In this document: piece after piece, positions 15,099 to 21,515 of the stretch
Layout of the letters: every line of letters begins with the position of its first letter
How positions within the stretch are numbered: position 1 is the first letter of the stretch
NCBI GenBank assembly: GCA_034658975.1
Contig: JAYEGJ010000093.1
Location: 1 to 30,038 of the forward strand
DNA: 30,038 bases
Source: SZUA-217 sp034658975
GTDB taxonomy: Bacteria > Actinomycetota > Acidimicrobiia > Spongiisociales > ZC4RG35
Direction of reading: 5' to 3'
Translations under genes and position numbers: made by a program
The notes under the pieces: generated by a model
The model's database searches: none
What the model was told of the DNA's origin: nothing
What the model saw: the letters and a program-made list of their open reading frames with translations, nothing else

Positions 15099-16024
15099 TC
15101 GGCTTCGATCCTTTGACGCTGGTCGCAGCCCTGTCGTCTGCCTTCCTGGCGGCTGCCCTCGTTCGCGTGTTGATACCGCCTCCTCGCCGTCTCTCCACCC
15201 GTGTCCGGCCTTATGTGACCCCCTCGATATCGACGACCGCCGGTCCGGCTCCTTCGGGAGTGATAGGAGCAATCTTCGGTCCGATCATCCGGGACGCGGC
15301 ACATTGGCTGGGTGGCATGTTGGATCGTGGGGGCAAGCCGGTCACCCTTGTTCGCCTCCGCCAGGCCGGCTGGTTTCAGGGTCTACCGGAAACGGAGATG
15401 CTCACGGCGTATCGGCTCGTCCAATTGCGAACTCTCACCGTGACTCTTCTTGTGTCCGTTGTCTTTGGCCAGGTCGTGGGTGCCTCAATCACTGTTCGTC
15501 TGGCACTCGCCGGCCTTGGATTGGTCATCGGGTCCACTCGCACGAGAGGCCGGCTCGATCGTGCCATCGAGGATCGGCGGGAGATGATGAGGATCGAGGT
15601 CTACACGGTCAATCAGCTGCTGGCGATGAGGGTTCGCGCCGGAGGCGGCGTCATCCAGGCCGTCAAGGCGACCACCACGCGGGGGCGTGGTGCGGTGGTC
15701 GACGAGTTGAACGAGGCGCTGCGCCTGCACCGGGCGGGATGGTCGGGACCCGATGCTTTTCGCCGGATTGCCGAGATCAGTCCTGAGCCCTTCTGCTCGC
15801 GCACCTACCGCCTTCTTGCCTCGGCCGAAGAGCGCGGCGCCGACCTCGGCCAGGCCCTTCTTGCACTTTCTGAAGATGTACGGGAAACGCGGAGGGAGTC
15901 CGTGAAGCGGACAGCAACGAAACGTAGAGCGGCGATGCTCTTGCCGACCATCGCCATCCTCGCTCCGGTGCTGATCCTCTTTGTGGCCGCTCCTCTTCCG
16001 TACTTGATAACGAGCTGGCAATAA
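15095..16024 (+). CDS. tadC: TadC-like inner-membrane platform protein
   Basis: 309 aa from the ATG at 15095, with GGAGG about 9 nt upstream. Membrane segments occur near the N-terminus (about 5-28), around residues 110-145 and at the very C-terminus (LLPTIAILAPVLILFVAAPLPYLI). The central T2SSF domain shows VNQLLAMRVRAGGGVIQAV and SAEERGADLGQALLALSEDVRETRRESVKR. It pairs with TadB as the second platform subunit. Confidence 0.87.
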   Translation: MIGFDPLTLVAALSSAFLAAALVRVLIPPPRRLSTRVRPYVTPSISTTAGPAPSGVIGAIFGPIIRDAAHWLGGMLDRGGKPVTLVRLRQAGWFQGLPETEMLTAYRLVQLRTLTVTLLVSVVFGQVVGASITVRLALAGLGLVIGSTRTRGRLDRAIEDRREMMRIEVYTVNQLLAMRVRAGGGVIQAVKATTTRGRGAVVDELNEALRLHRAGWSGPDAFRRIAEISPEPFCSRTYRLLASAEERGADLGQALLALSEDVRETRRESVKRTATKRRAAMLLPTIAILAPVLILFVAAPLPYLITSWQ

Positions 16025-16036
16025 GGGAGGCAAACA

Positions 16037-16219
16037 ATGCTGCCGGCATTACGCGCATGGGCGGAAGCCATGCGGACCGACGACCGGGGACTGAATACGG
16101 CTGAACTGATGGGGAACGCCGCGCTTGCGATCGCGGCCCTGGTGGTTATCTGGGGTGCGCTGCAAGCGCTTGGCTTGGACATTGTTGGGTGGATAAGAGG
16201 CGAACTGATAGGGGGCTGA
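16037..16219 (+). CDS. flp: Flp-type major pilin
   Basis: 60 aa, GGGAGG ribosome site 6-7 nt before the ATG at 16037. The peptide TDDRG(18)-LNTAELMGNAALAIAALVVIWGALQALG has a class III prepilin cleavage site: Gly at -1 and Glu at +5 of the mature N-terminus, followed by a single hydrophobic helix. After cleavage the pilin would be about 42 aa, normal for Flp. Position directly after tadC and before the TadE-like genes supports this. The prepilin peptidase itself is not in the window. Confidence 0.85.
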   Translation: MLPALRAWAEAMRTDDRGLNTAELMGNAALAIAALVVIWGALQALGLDIVGWIRGELIGG

Positions 16220-16581
16220 AGGATCGGGGGGTCACCTCCGTCCAATTCCTTCTTGCTGCCGCTCTCGGGCTGCTCCTTTTCCTCATGCTGGCGAACCTTG
16301 TCGTCGTCCAATACGGACGCGGAGCCGTTCGTTCGGCGCTGGACCAGGGAGCCCGGGCCGGAGCGCTGAGTGGCGCGTCCTCGGAATGTGCCGACAAGGC
16401 ATCGGCGGTCTTGGGCCAGTTGCTTGGCGGGCGAATGTCCGATTCGGTGACTCTCGGATGCGTCGTCGTGGACGGTTCGATGCAGGCCCGCGCCACCGGG
16501 ATCTTCGAGGGGTGGACATTCGCCAGCCCGGACTTCCCGTTCGACCTGGTCACCGAGGCCACGCTGGAGGTGGTTCCGTGA
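16189..16581 (+). CDS. TadE-like pseudopilin (first of two)
   Basis: 130 aa from a GTG at 16189 that overlaps the pilin gene by 31 bp. DRG-VTSVQFLLAAALGLLLFLMLANLVVV is a prepilin-type signal with Gln instead of the usual Glu at +5. After the helix comes QYGRGAVRSALDQGARAGALSG, the TadE pattern. A short extracellular domain with two Cys follows. It overlaps the next gene by 4 bp (GTGA). Confidence 0.75.
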   Translation: MDKRRTDRGLKDRGVTSVQFLLAAALGLLLFLMLANLVVVQYGRGAVRSALDQGARAGALSGASSECADKASAVLGQLLGGRMSDSVTLGCVVVDGSMQARATGIFEGWTFASPDFPFDLVTEATLEVVP

Positions 16582-17000
16582 AGGACTCAGGGCACGCCGC
16601 CGTCGAAATGGCGATGGCGGCCGGCGTCCTGTTGCTGCCGGTGGCCCTGGTCGTGTCCGCCTTCGGTCCGTGGTCCGAACGGCGCGTGATCGCCGACTCG
16701 GTCGCCGCCGAGGCGGCACGGGCTGCCGTGTTGCAGCTCGACACCGACCGAGGGGCGGATGTCGTCAACCGCGCCATGGCCAACTACTCATTGGATCAGG
16801 GCACCGTTCGCCTCGGGTGGTGCGGCGCCCAGCCATCGGTCGGATTCGCCGGCGGCTGTTCGATGGATCGTGGGTCCGTTGTCGAGGCCGCGTTGGAGCT
16901 GTGGACGCCGCTGATCCAGACTCCTTGGGGAGGTGTTGGCGGGCTGTGGGTGAAGGGATACCACTCCGAGCCGGTCGATCTGTATCGGAGCCTCGATTGA
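16578..17000 (+). CDS. TadE-like pseudopilin (second of two)
   Basis: 140 aa from the GTG at 16578. VKDSG-HAAVEMAMAAGVLLLPVALVV places Gly at -1 and Glu at +5, followed by one helix. The WSERRVIADSVAAEAARAAVLQ segment after it is typical of TadE/TadF-like minor pilins. Two Cys (WCGAQ and GGCSMDRG) could form a disulfide outside the cell. Translationally coupled to its upstream neighbour by GTGA and to the downstream gene by TTGA. Confidence 0.75.
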   Translation: MKDSGHAAVEMAMAAGVLLLPVALVVSAFGPWSERRVIADSVAAEAARAAVLQLDTDRGADVVNRAMANYSLDQGTVRLGWCGAQPSVGFAGGCSMDRGSVVEAALELWTPLIQTPWGGVGGLWVKGYHSEPVDLYRSLD

Positions 17001-17410
17001 GACGCTCGGATCGGGGCTCGGTGACGATCTGGATGCTGGGTCTCTCGATGCTCCTGTTGCTTTTCGGCGGGTTGTCACTCGATTATTGGCGAGGACTTGC
17101 GATGCAGCGCGAGTTGGCCTCAATTGCCGATTCGGCAGCGTTGGCCGGCGCCTCGGGAATCGACGAGGAGCACTATCGGGCGACCGGCGAGGTCGTTCTT
17201 GACGTGACCCGCAGCCGTCAACTCGCCATGTTGTCGGTCGACACCCAGGACGTCTCACCGACGAGCATCAGTGTTTCGGTAACGCCCGGCTCCGTCTCGG
17301 TCACGGTGGAGAACACGGTCGAACTCCTGCTTCTCGGCGTGTTCATAGACGACGACGAACCGTTGCTGGTGCGTGGCTCGGCCACCGCTTCACCGCGTCT
17401 GATCCCTTAG
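16997..17410 (+). CDS. TadG-like (Tad_N) helix-anchored protein, last gene of the Tad operon
   Basis: 137 aa from a TTG at 16997 overlapping the previous stop. RRSDRGSVTIWMLGLSMLLLLFGGLSLDYWRGLAMQRELASIADSAALAGASG is the Tad_N signature: a charged N-terminus, one helix, and the 'Q.ela..aDsAALAGA' segment. It is much shorter than the TadG-like protein at 3214-4818; only about 90 residues follow the helix. It closes the operon 22 bp before an unrelated alcohol dehydrogenase. Confidence 0.8.
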   Translation: MRRSDRGSVTIWMLGLSMLLLLFGGLSLDYWRGLAMQRELASIADSAALAGASGIDEEHYRATGEVVLDVTRSRQLAMLSVDTQDVSPTSISVSVTPGSVSVTVENTVELLLLGVFIDDDEPLLVRGSATASPRLIP

Positions 17411-17432
17411 TGTCCCTCTACCCTCAGGGCCG

Positions 17433-18431
17433 ATGAAAGCGGTGCAACTGGTTGAGCTGGGTCAGCCTCTGGTGGAGGTCGATCTCCCCATGCAGCCCCT
17501 GGCGGTCGGCGAGGTCGAGGTTCGCGTCGAGGCAGCTGGCATCTGCCGGAGCGATGTTCACTACCGATCGGGCTCGCGACCGGTGGGGGTGCTTCCGCTA
17601 ACTCCAGGTCACGAGATCGCCGGGGTGGTCGCCTCCCTCGGCCCTGATGTCGACGACCTGGCAGTGGGTGACCGTGTTGCCATCCACTACCTGGTGAGCT
17701 GTGGCGAGTGTGACCAGTGCCTGGCCGGCCGCGAGCAGTTCTGCGAGACGGGTGAGATGTTCGGATTGAACCGGGACGGCGGATACGCCGAGTCGGTTGT
17801 CGTGCCCGCGCGCAATGCCCATTTGATCCCGGAGAGCATTCCCGCAGAGATCGCCGCAGTCATGATGTGCTCTTCATCGACCTCTCTTCATGCCCTGCGC
17901 AAGGGTCGTTTCACCGAGGGGGAATCGGTGGCGGTGGTCGGGTGTGGCGGTCTCGGCATGTCCGCGATCAAGATCGCCCAAGCCCTGGGGGCTTCTCAGG
18001 TGTATGGCGTCGACATCGACGCGCGGAAGCTGGAGATGGTGGAGCATCTGGGGGCCGTGCCTGTACGCCCTGAGGAAATCGGCGGACTCGGCGTCGACGT
18101 GGCGCTGGAGTTGGTCGGGCTGCCAGAGACGATGCGGGCGTGTGTCGACGCCCTCGGCATTCAGGGAAGAGCAGTGGCCGTGGGTCTGGCCCACGAGCCG
18201 TTTCAGCTTCACTCATTCAACGATCTCGTTCTGCGTGAGGCCGAGGTGATTGGCGCCAGCGACCACTTTGGAACCGAGATCGGCGAGCTGTTCGACCTGG
18301 TGGTATCCGGTCGCCTGGATCTTTCCGATGTCGTGACGGGGACGGTGCCGCTGGAGGCTGGGGCCATCAACGACGCGCTGGACCGTCTCGAGGCCTTCGA
18401 CGGCGGGGTGCGGACGGTGATCCTGCCCTAA
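17433..18431 (+). CDS. Zinc-dependent medium-chain alcohol dehydrogenase
   Basis: 332 aa. Catalytic zinc ligands: C38 in GICRSD, H60-E61 in PGHE, and C146 in MMCSSS. Structural zinc cysteines are C90, C93, C96 and C104 in the usual spacing. The Rossmann motif is GCGGLG (170-175), then VYGVDIDARKLE, whose Asp suggests NAD rather than NADP. GHEIAGVV and GLNRDGGYAE are standard for the MDR family. The physiological alcohol is unknown. The gene sits 22 bp after the Tad operon, with an inverted repeat directly after its stop. Confidence 0.92.
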   Translation: MKAVQLVELGQPLVEVDLPMQPLAVGEVEVRVEAAGICRSDVHYRSGSRPVGVLPLTPGHEIAGVVASLGPDVDDLAVGDRVAIHYLVSCGECDQCLAGREQFCETGEMFGLNRDGGYAESVVVPARNAHLIPESIPAEIAAVMMCSSSTSLHALRKGRFTEGESVAVVGCGGLGMSAIKIAQALGASQVYGVDIDARKLEMVEHLGAVPVRPEEIGGLGVDVALELVGLPETMRACVDALGIQGRAVAVGLAHEPFQLHSFNDLVLREAEVIGASDHFGTEIGELFDLVVSGRLDLSDVVTGTVPLEAGAINDALDRLEAFDGGVRTVILP

Positions 18432-18474
18432 GCGTGTGCAGCTACATGCGCTGCCCGGGTTTCTTGCACACGCT
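18431..18474. repeat. Inverted repeat after the alcohol dehydrogenase gene
   Basis: AGCGTGTGCA (18431-18440) and TGCACACGCT (18465-18474) form a perfect 10-bp inverted repeat around a 24-nt spacer that begins at the adh stop codon. No U-tract follows, so it could be a weak terminator, an mRNA 3' hairpin or a protein site. Confidence 0.5.
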
Positions 18475-18550
18475 CGACTCCAACTTCACACTCTCCCGAC
18501 GCTCGGATTAACCTTTGGCCCTACCCCGTATGACTTCACGTTGTGCGCGT

Positions 18551-18622
18551 TCGGGGGTGGTGTAATAGGTAACACGACAGGTTCTGGCCCTGTTATTGAG
18601 GGTTCGAGTCCTTCCCCCCGAG
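18551..18622 (+). tRNA. tRNA-Gln (CTG anticodon)
   Basis: 72 nt, complete cloverleaf. Acceptor TCGGGGG/CCCCCGA, D-stem GTGT/ACAC, anticodon stem ACAGG/CCTGT around the loop TTCTGGC (anticodon CTG), 4-nt variable region, T-stem GAGGG/CCTTC around TTCGAGT. CCA is not encoded. It is 28 bp upstream of tRNA-Glu and probably cotranscribed. Confidence 0.93.
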
Positions 18623-18649
18623 CGAGGCCGACTCAGGTCGGCCCGACCC

Positions 18650-18722
18650 GGTCCCGTCGTCTAGGGGTCAAGGACGCCGGCCTCTCAAGCCGGAAACGGG
18701 AGTTCAAATCTCCTCGGGACTA
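18650..18722 (+). tRNA. tRNA-Glu (CTC anticodon)
   Basis: 73 nt. Acceptor GGTCCCG/CGGGACT with a terminal G-U, anticodon loop with CTC flanked by the GCCGG/CCGGA-type stem, T-loop TTCAAAT, discriminator A. The start TCCCGTCGTCTAGGGG is highly characteristic of tRNA-Glu. A strong hairpin begins 2 nt after its end. Confidence 0.93.
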
Positions 18723-18723
18723 C

Positions 18724-18753
18724 GATAAACCCCCTGGTCACAGGGGGTTTATC
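18724..18753. terminator. 13-bp hairpin terminator shared by tRNA-Glu and the HNH gene
   Basis: A perfect 13-bp stem (18724-18736 with 18741-18753) and a 4-nt loop GTCA. It follows the tRNA-Glu gene by one base on the plus strand. On the minus strand it contains the last five codons and the stop of the HNH gene. A T-run (GGGGGTTTAT) lies within the descending arm on the plus side. Likely a bidirectional terminator. Confidence 0.7.
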
Positions 18754-19466
18754 CCTGTTCGGGACGATGGCCTCTCAGAGTGTTCCTTGGGTGGCCACGT
18801 GAGCTCGAACTCGTCCCCGTAGCGCTCGAGCATGGCCTGGCAGAACTCAAGGAGGTCTTCGATTCGTCGGCCGGCAGGATGTGAGGTCGACCAGAGCTCG
18901 AGATTCTCGATTCGGTTGTCATGCCGCACACCATTGATGTGATGGACCTGTTCATCCGAGGTCAGCGTTCGACCGAGATGTTTTGCCATCACAAGTCGGT
19001 GTTCGCTGATCCATGCAACGCCTCCTGTCAGATGGCGCACGCTTCGTGGGACCGGAACGTAGCGGTAACCATCGTGGGCAATGGACCCCTCTCCTTCTGC
19101 AATCCGGATCGGGATGTCTGATTGTGGGTGACCATGCTTCAGAACCCGCTTGTAGTGGGCAGCGCAGTATCCACGAGACTTTCGAGGGCGGTCACATCCC
19201 TCCACCGAGCAGGTGGGCCCGGGTCGGCGAAACGGCGTCGACTCGTCGACTCTCCCTGTCCTCAGCAATCGCTGGTAGTGGCCGTGGCAGAGGTTTTTGG
19301 CGTCGACGACGGCCTCGCAACCGTCAACCCGGCAGACTCCCTTGACACGAAGTGGGCCGGGTGGTCCCGAGTCTCCAGTCCTCAGCACGCGCCGATAGTG
19401 CATTTCGCAGTAGTCGCGCGTGACAGCCGACCGTTCACAACTCTTGATGCTGCATTCCGCTCCCAC
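18738..19466 (-). CDS. HNH endonuclease with three N-terminal zinc-finger-like repeats
   Basis: 242 aa if started at the GTG at 19466, just before the first Cys module. A frame-extended GTG at 19586 is possible, but its N-terminus would be translated through a terminator-like hairpin. Three repeats of C-x4-C-x9-C-x2-H-Y (C5/C10/C20/H23, C45/C50/C60/H63, C86/C91/C101/H104), each followed by a basic helix ending in a TG or HG turn, look like small zinc-binding DNA readers. The C-terminal HNH_3 domain is EHRLVMAKHLGRTLTSDEQVHHINGVRHDNRIENLELW, with catalytic-type H175/H176 and N184. Such proteins are common in phages and as free-standing homing-type nucleases. No intron or recombinase is adjacent, so mobility is only suspected. 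Confidence 0.85.
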   Translation of the reverse strand: MGAECSIKSCERSAVTRDYCEMHYRRVLRTGDSGPPGPLRVKGVCRVDGCEAVVDAKNLCHGHYQRLLRTGRVDESTPFRRPGPTCSVEGCDRPRKSRGYCAAHYKRVLKHGHPQSDIPIRIAEGEGSIAHDGYRYVPVPRSVRHLTGGVAWISEHRLVMAKHLGRTLTSDEQVHHINGVRHDNRIENLELWSTSHPAGRRIEDLLEFCQAMLERYGDEFELTWPPKEHSERPSSRTGINPL

Positions 19467-19555
19467 ACGACGAAGGTACGGGTTGGCTAAGACAGATTCG
19501 GACTTGTCCGCCCTCGCCTCCGGCGGGGGCTTCTTGATTGCTCGACCGTGGAATA

Positions 19556-19583
19556 GGAAGGAGCCTCCGAAGAGGCTCCTTTC
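19556..19583 (-). terminator. UUCG-capped hairpin, probable terminator
   Basis: On the minus strand AAGGAGCCTC-TTCG-GAGGCTCCTT gives a 10-bp stem with a cUUCGg-type tetraloop (19558-19581), extended by two weaker pairs. It lies about 95 bp downstream of the tRNA-like element and upstream of the preferred HNH start. The run after it (CCTATTCC) is only moderately U-rich. Confidence 0.55.
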
Positions 19584-19675
19584 CACAATTCTGGGATCTG
19601 CATTCCCCAGGTTCGCAATGCCTTCATTCTACAGGGCTTCTGGTTGTGACAGTCAAGATATCCAGGTCAAGGTTC

Positions 19676-19742
19676 GCCCCCCGGTGGGACTCGAACCCAC
19701 ATATCCCAGATTGCGAACCCGGGTGCGTTCCAGTCGGGGGGG
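19676..19742 (-). ncRNA. tRNA-like element lacking a D-arm (anticodon loop reads CGC)
   Basis: On the minus strand the parts of a tRNA occur in order: acceptor CCCCCCG (19741-19735) with CGGGGGG (19683-19677), anticodon arm CCCGGG-TTCGCAA-TCTGGG (19723-19705, two G-U pairs), a 4-nt variable region, and a perfect T-arm GTGGG-TTCGAGT-CCCAC (19700-19684). The loop has T33 and A37 with CGC at 34-36 (Ala). Only 11 nt separate acceptor and anticodon stems where about 19-20 are normal, so no D-arm can form, and the G3-U70 identity pair of tRNA-Ala is absent. It may be a tRNA pseudogene or a tRNA-like regulatory or substrate RNA. Confidence 0.6.
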
Positions 19743-19799
19743 CAGTTCGAACGTATGTGATCGAGGACCTCGGTTCTAGACCTTCGGCACGGTGCTCCC

Positions 19800-19822
19800 C
19801 CGGTCGCCGGAGAATCGACCGG
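19800..19822. repeat. Inverted repeat upstream of murA
   Basis: CCGGTCG (19800-19806) and CGACCGG (19816-19822) with a 9-nt loop lie 20 bp before the murA ATG, in the expected 5' leader. Function unknown. Confidence 0.35.
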
Positions 19823-19842
19823 CGGCAACTACCGTCGCGGCA

Positions 19843-21093
19843 ATGGCAAAGTTCGTTGTCGAAGGTGGCCACTCCCTCCGCGGAACGGTGAAGGTGTTGG
19901 GAGCGAAGAATGCCGTTCTCAAGGAGATGGTGTCGACCCTCCTTGCTCCGGGCCGGCACCGGCTGACCAATGTTCCGTCGATCGTCGACGTCGAGCTGAT
20001 GTGTCAGGTGCTCGAGCACACGGGGTGCAAGGTGGACCAGAACGACCACGAGCTCTGGATTGTCGTCCCCACCGATCTCAACCCTGTGGCTCCCATCGAG
20101 TTGGTCCGTCAGATGCGTGCGTCGATCGTCGTCCTCGGTCCCCTCCTTGCCCGAAGCGGGATAGCCCGTGTCGCCCTCCCTGGCGGCGACGACCTGGGCT
20201 CGCGACCGATCGACATGCACATGGACGGCCTGGAGAAGATGGGAGCCGAGTTCGAACTGGTCCATGGCGAGCTGGTCGGGCGCGTCGACGGGAAGCTCCA
20301 AGGACAGGAGGTCGAGCTTCCATTCCCGTCGGTCGGGGCAACCGAGAACATGTTGTTCGCAGGCGTCCTCGCCGAAGGCGAGACAGTCATCGTCAATGCC
20401 GCCCGTGAGCCCGAGATCGAAGACCTCATCGCCCAGTTGACCGCCATGGGAGCGGATATCACCGGGGGCGGCACCTCGTTGGTCACGATTCGAGGGGTGG
20501 ACCAACTGCAGCCCGTCGAGCACAACGTGGTCCCCGACCGTCTCGAGGCCGGCACCTACGCCGTCGCCGGAGCGATCACGGGTGGTGACGTGACCATCAC
20601 AGGATGCCATCCCGAGAGTCTGCGCATGGAGCTGCTGAAACTCGAGGATGCCGGCTGTGGTGTTGAGCGTGGGGATGGATGGATCCGGGTCACCGGGCCG
20701 GAGCGCCCCAACCCTGTCGATTTCGCAACCCTGCCCTTCCCCGGATTTCACACCGACATGCATCCCCAGATGGTGGCCCTATTGGCAGTGGCATCGGGGA
20801 CGTCGGTCATCACCGAGAACCTCTATGACGCCCGCTTCCGGTATGTGGGCGAACTTGCACGCATGGGAGCCGACATCTCCATCGAGGCACAGCACGCCAT
20901 CATCCGGGGTGTCGACAGCCTCTCCGGCTGCCCCGTGCTCGCCCCTGACATCCGGGCAGGAGCTGCACTCGTCCTTGCCGGGCTTCGCGCCGACGGCATC
21001 ACCGAAGTCGGCGACGCCGTCCACATCGATCGCGGTTACGAGGACTTCGCCGGGCGCCTTCGCTCGCTCGGCGCGGCAGTGGAGAGAAGCTGA
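19843..21093 (+). CDS. murA: UDP-N-acetylglucosamine 1-carboxyvinyltransferase, Asp variant
   Basis: 416 aa from the ATG at 19843; an upstream in-frame start at 19792 would cover the leader inverted repeat. It transfers enolpyruvate from PEP to UDP-GlcNAc, the first committed step of peptidoglycan synthesis. Family features: KVLGAKNAVLK near the N-terminus, RQMRASIVVLGPLLAR, LPSGG-type loop, TGxENxL-like GATENMLFAG, and PFPGFHTDMHPQ. The active-site loop reads LPGGDDLGSRP, with D116 where E. coli has Cys115. The Asp form is known from mycobacteria and chlamydiae and gives natural fosfomycin insensitivity. Probably cotranscribed with the NifU-like gene 53 bp downstream. Confidence 0.95.
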   Translation: MAKFVVEGGHSLRGTVKVLGAKNAVLKEMVSTLLAPGRHRLTNVPSIVDVELMCQVLEHTGCKVDQNDHELWIVVPTDLNPVAPIELVRQMRASIVVLGPLLARSGIARVALPGGDDLGSRPIDMHMDGLEKMGAEFELVHGELVGRVDGKLQGQEVELPFPSVGATENMLFAGVLAEGETVIVNAAREPEIEDLIAQLTAMGADITGGGTSLVTIRGVDQLQPVEHNVVPDRLEAGTYAVAGAITGGDVTITGCHPESLRMELLKLEDAGCGVERGDGWIRVTGPERPNPVDFATLPFPGFHTDMHPQMVALLAVASGTSVITENLYDARFRYVGELARMGADISIEAQHAIIRGVDSLSGCPVLAPDIRAGAALVLAGLRADGITEVGDAVHIDRGYEDFAGRLRSLGAAVERS

Positions 21094-21146
21094 GTCGGCC
21101 TCTACACTGCGGAACAAGCAGAGTCACGCCGAGGTTTCCAACACCG

Positions 21147-21485
21147 ATGCCAGAACCCACACCCATTTCGATCGCTTCGAGCGAAGAGCTCAACGTCCCC
21201 ATCGACGGGGACAAGCTCGACGAGGCCCTCGACTACATCCGTCCTGCGGTGCAGGCCGATGGCGGTGACATCGTCCTGTTGGGCACCGAGGATGGCGTCG
21301 TCGACCTTCAGATGGTTGGCGCCTGCGGCGGCTGCCCGTTGTCGATGATGACTCTCAAGGCCGGTATCGAGCGGATTCTGAAGGATCGCGTGCCCGGGGT
21401 TCGCGAGGTGCGAGCATCCGCCGACGCTCCCGGAACCCTCGAAGAGGCGACCGCCGACATCAGCATCACCCTTCCAACCCTCTGA
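21147..21485 (+). CDS. NifU-domain Fe-S cluster scaffold/carrier protein
   Basis: 112 aa. The C-terminal NifU domain (PF01106) is complete: LDYIRPAVQADGGDIVLLGTEDGVVDLQMVGACGGCPLSMMTLKAGIERILK, with the cluster-binding cysteines C60 and C63. Family role: receives or delivers [4Fe-4S] clusters, as NfuA or stand-alone Nfu does. It is free-standing, without the A-type N-terminal domain of NfuA. It lies between murA and meaB on the same strand. Confidence 0.92.
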   Translation: MPEPTPISIASSEELNVPIDGDKLDEALDYIRPAVQADGGDIVLLGTEDGVVDLQMVGACGGCPLSMMTLKAGIERILKDRVPGVREVRASADAPGTLEEATADISITLPTL

Positions 21486-21515
21486 GCCAAGGTCTCACCA
21501 CTTAGGCTTTCGGCG

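Larger units (their letters stand above)
19467..19842. other. Long non-coding stretch with RNA structures
   Basis: About 375 bp between the HNH gene and murA with no convincing coding frame. It holds an imperfect hairpin (19511-19531), the UUCG-capped hairpin (19558-19581), a 10-nt complement of the tRNA-like anticodon loop (19610-19619), the tRNA-like element (19676-19742) and a short inverted repeat before murA. Confidence 0.7.

Noticed and set aside
19467..19586. N-terminal extension of the HNH protein from the GTG at 19586
   Set aside because: The extension would be translated across the UUCG-capped hairpin and a second imperfect hairpin, and has no similarity to the zinc-finger repeats. 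The GTG at 19466 starts right before the first module, though it lacks a clear ribosome site, so this remains unproven.
18551..19842. Integrated island with attachment sites at the tRNA genes
   Set aside because: No integrase and no direct repeat of either tRNA 3' end was found on the far side.
19676..20060. tmRNA (ssrA) with the tRNA-like element as its 3' domain
   Set aside because: A tmRNA 5' half would have to lie inside murA, and neither a tag-coding sequence nor the 5' consensus is visible there. The element also has its own matching 5' acceptor strand.
19624..20763. A 379-residue minus-strand open frame opposite murA and the tRNA-like element
   Set aside because: It runs through the tRNA-like structure and opposite murA, with no family resemblance.
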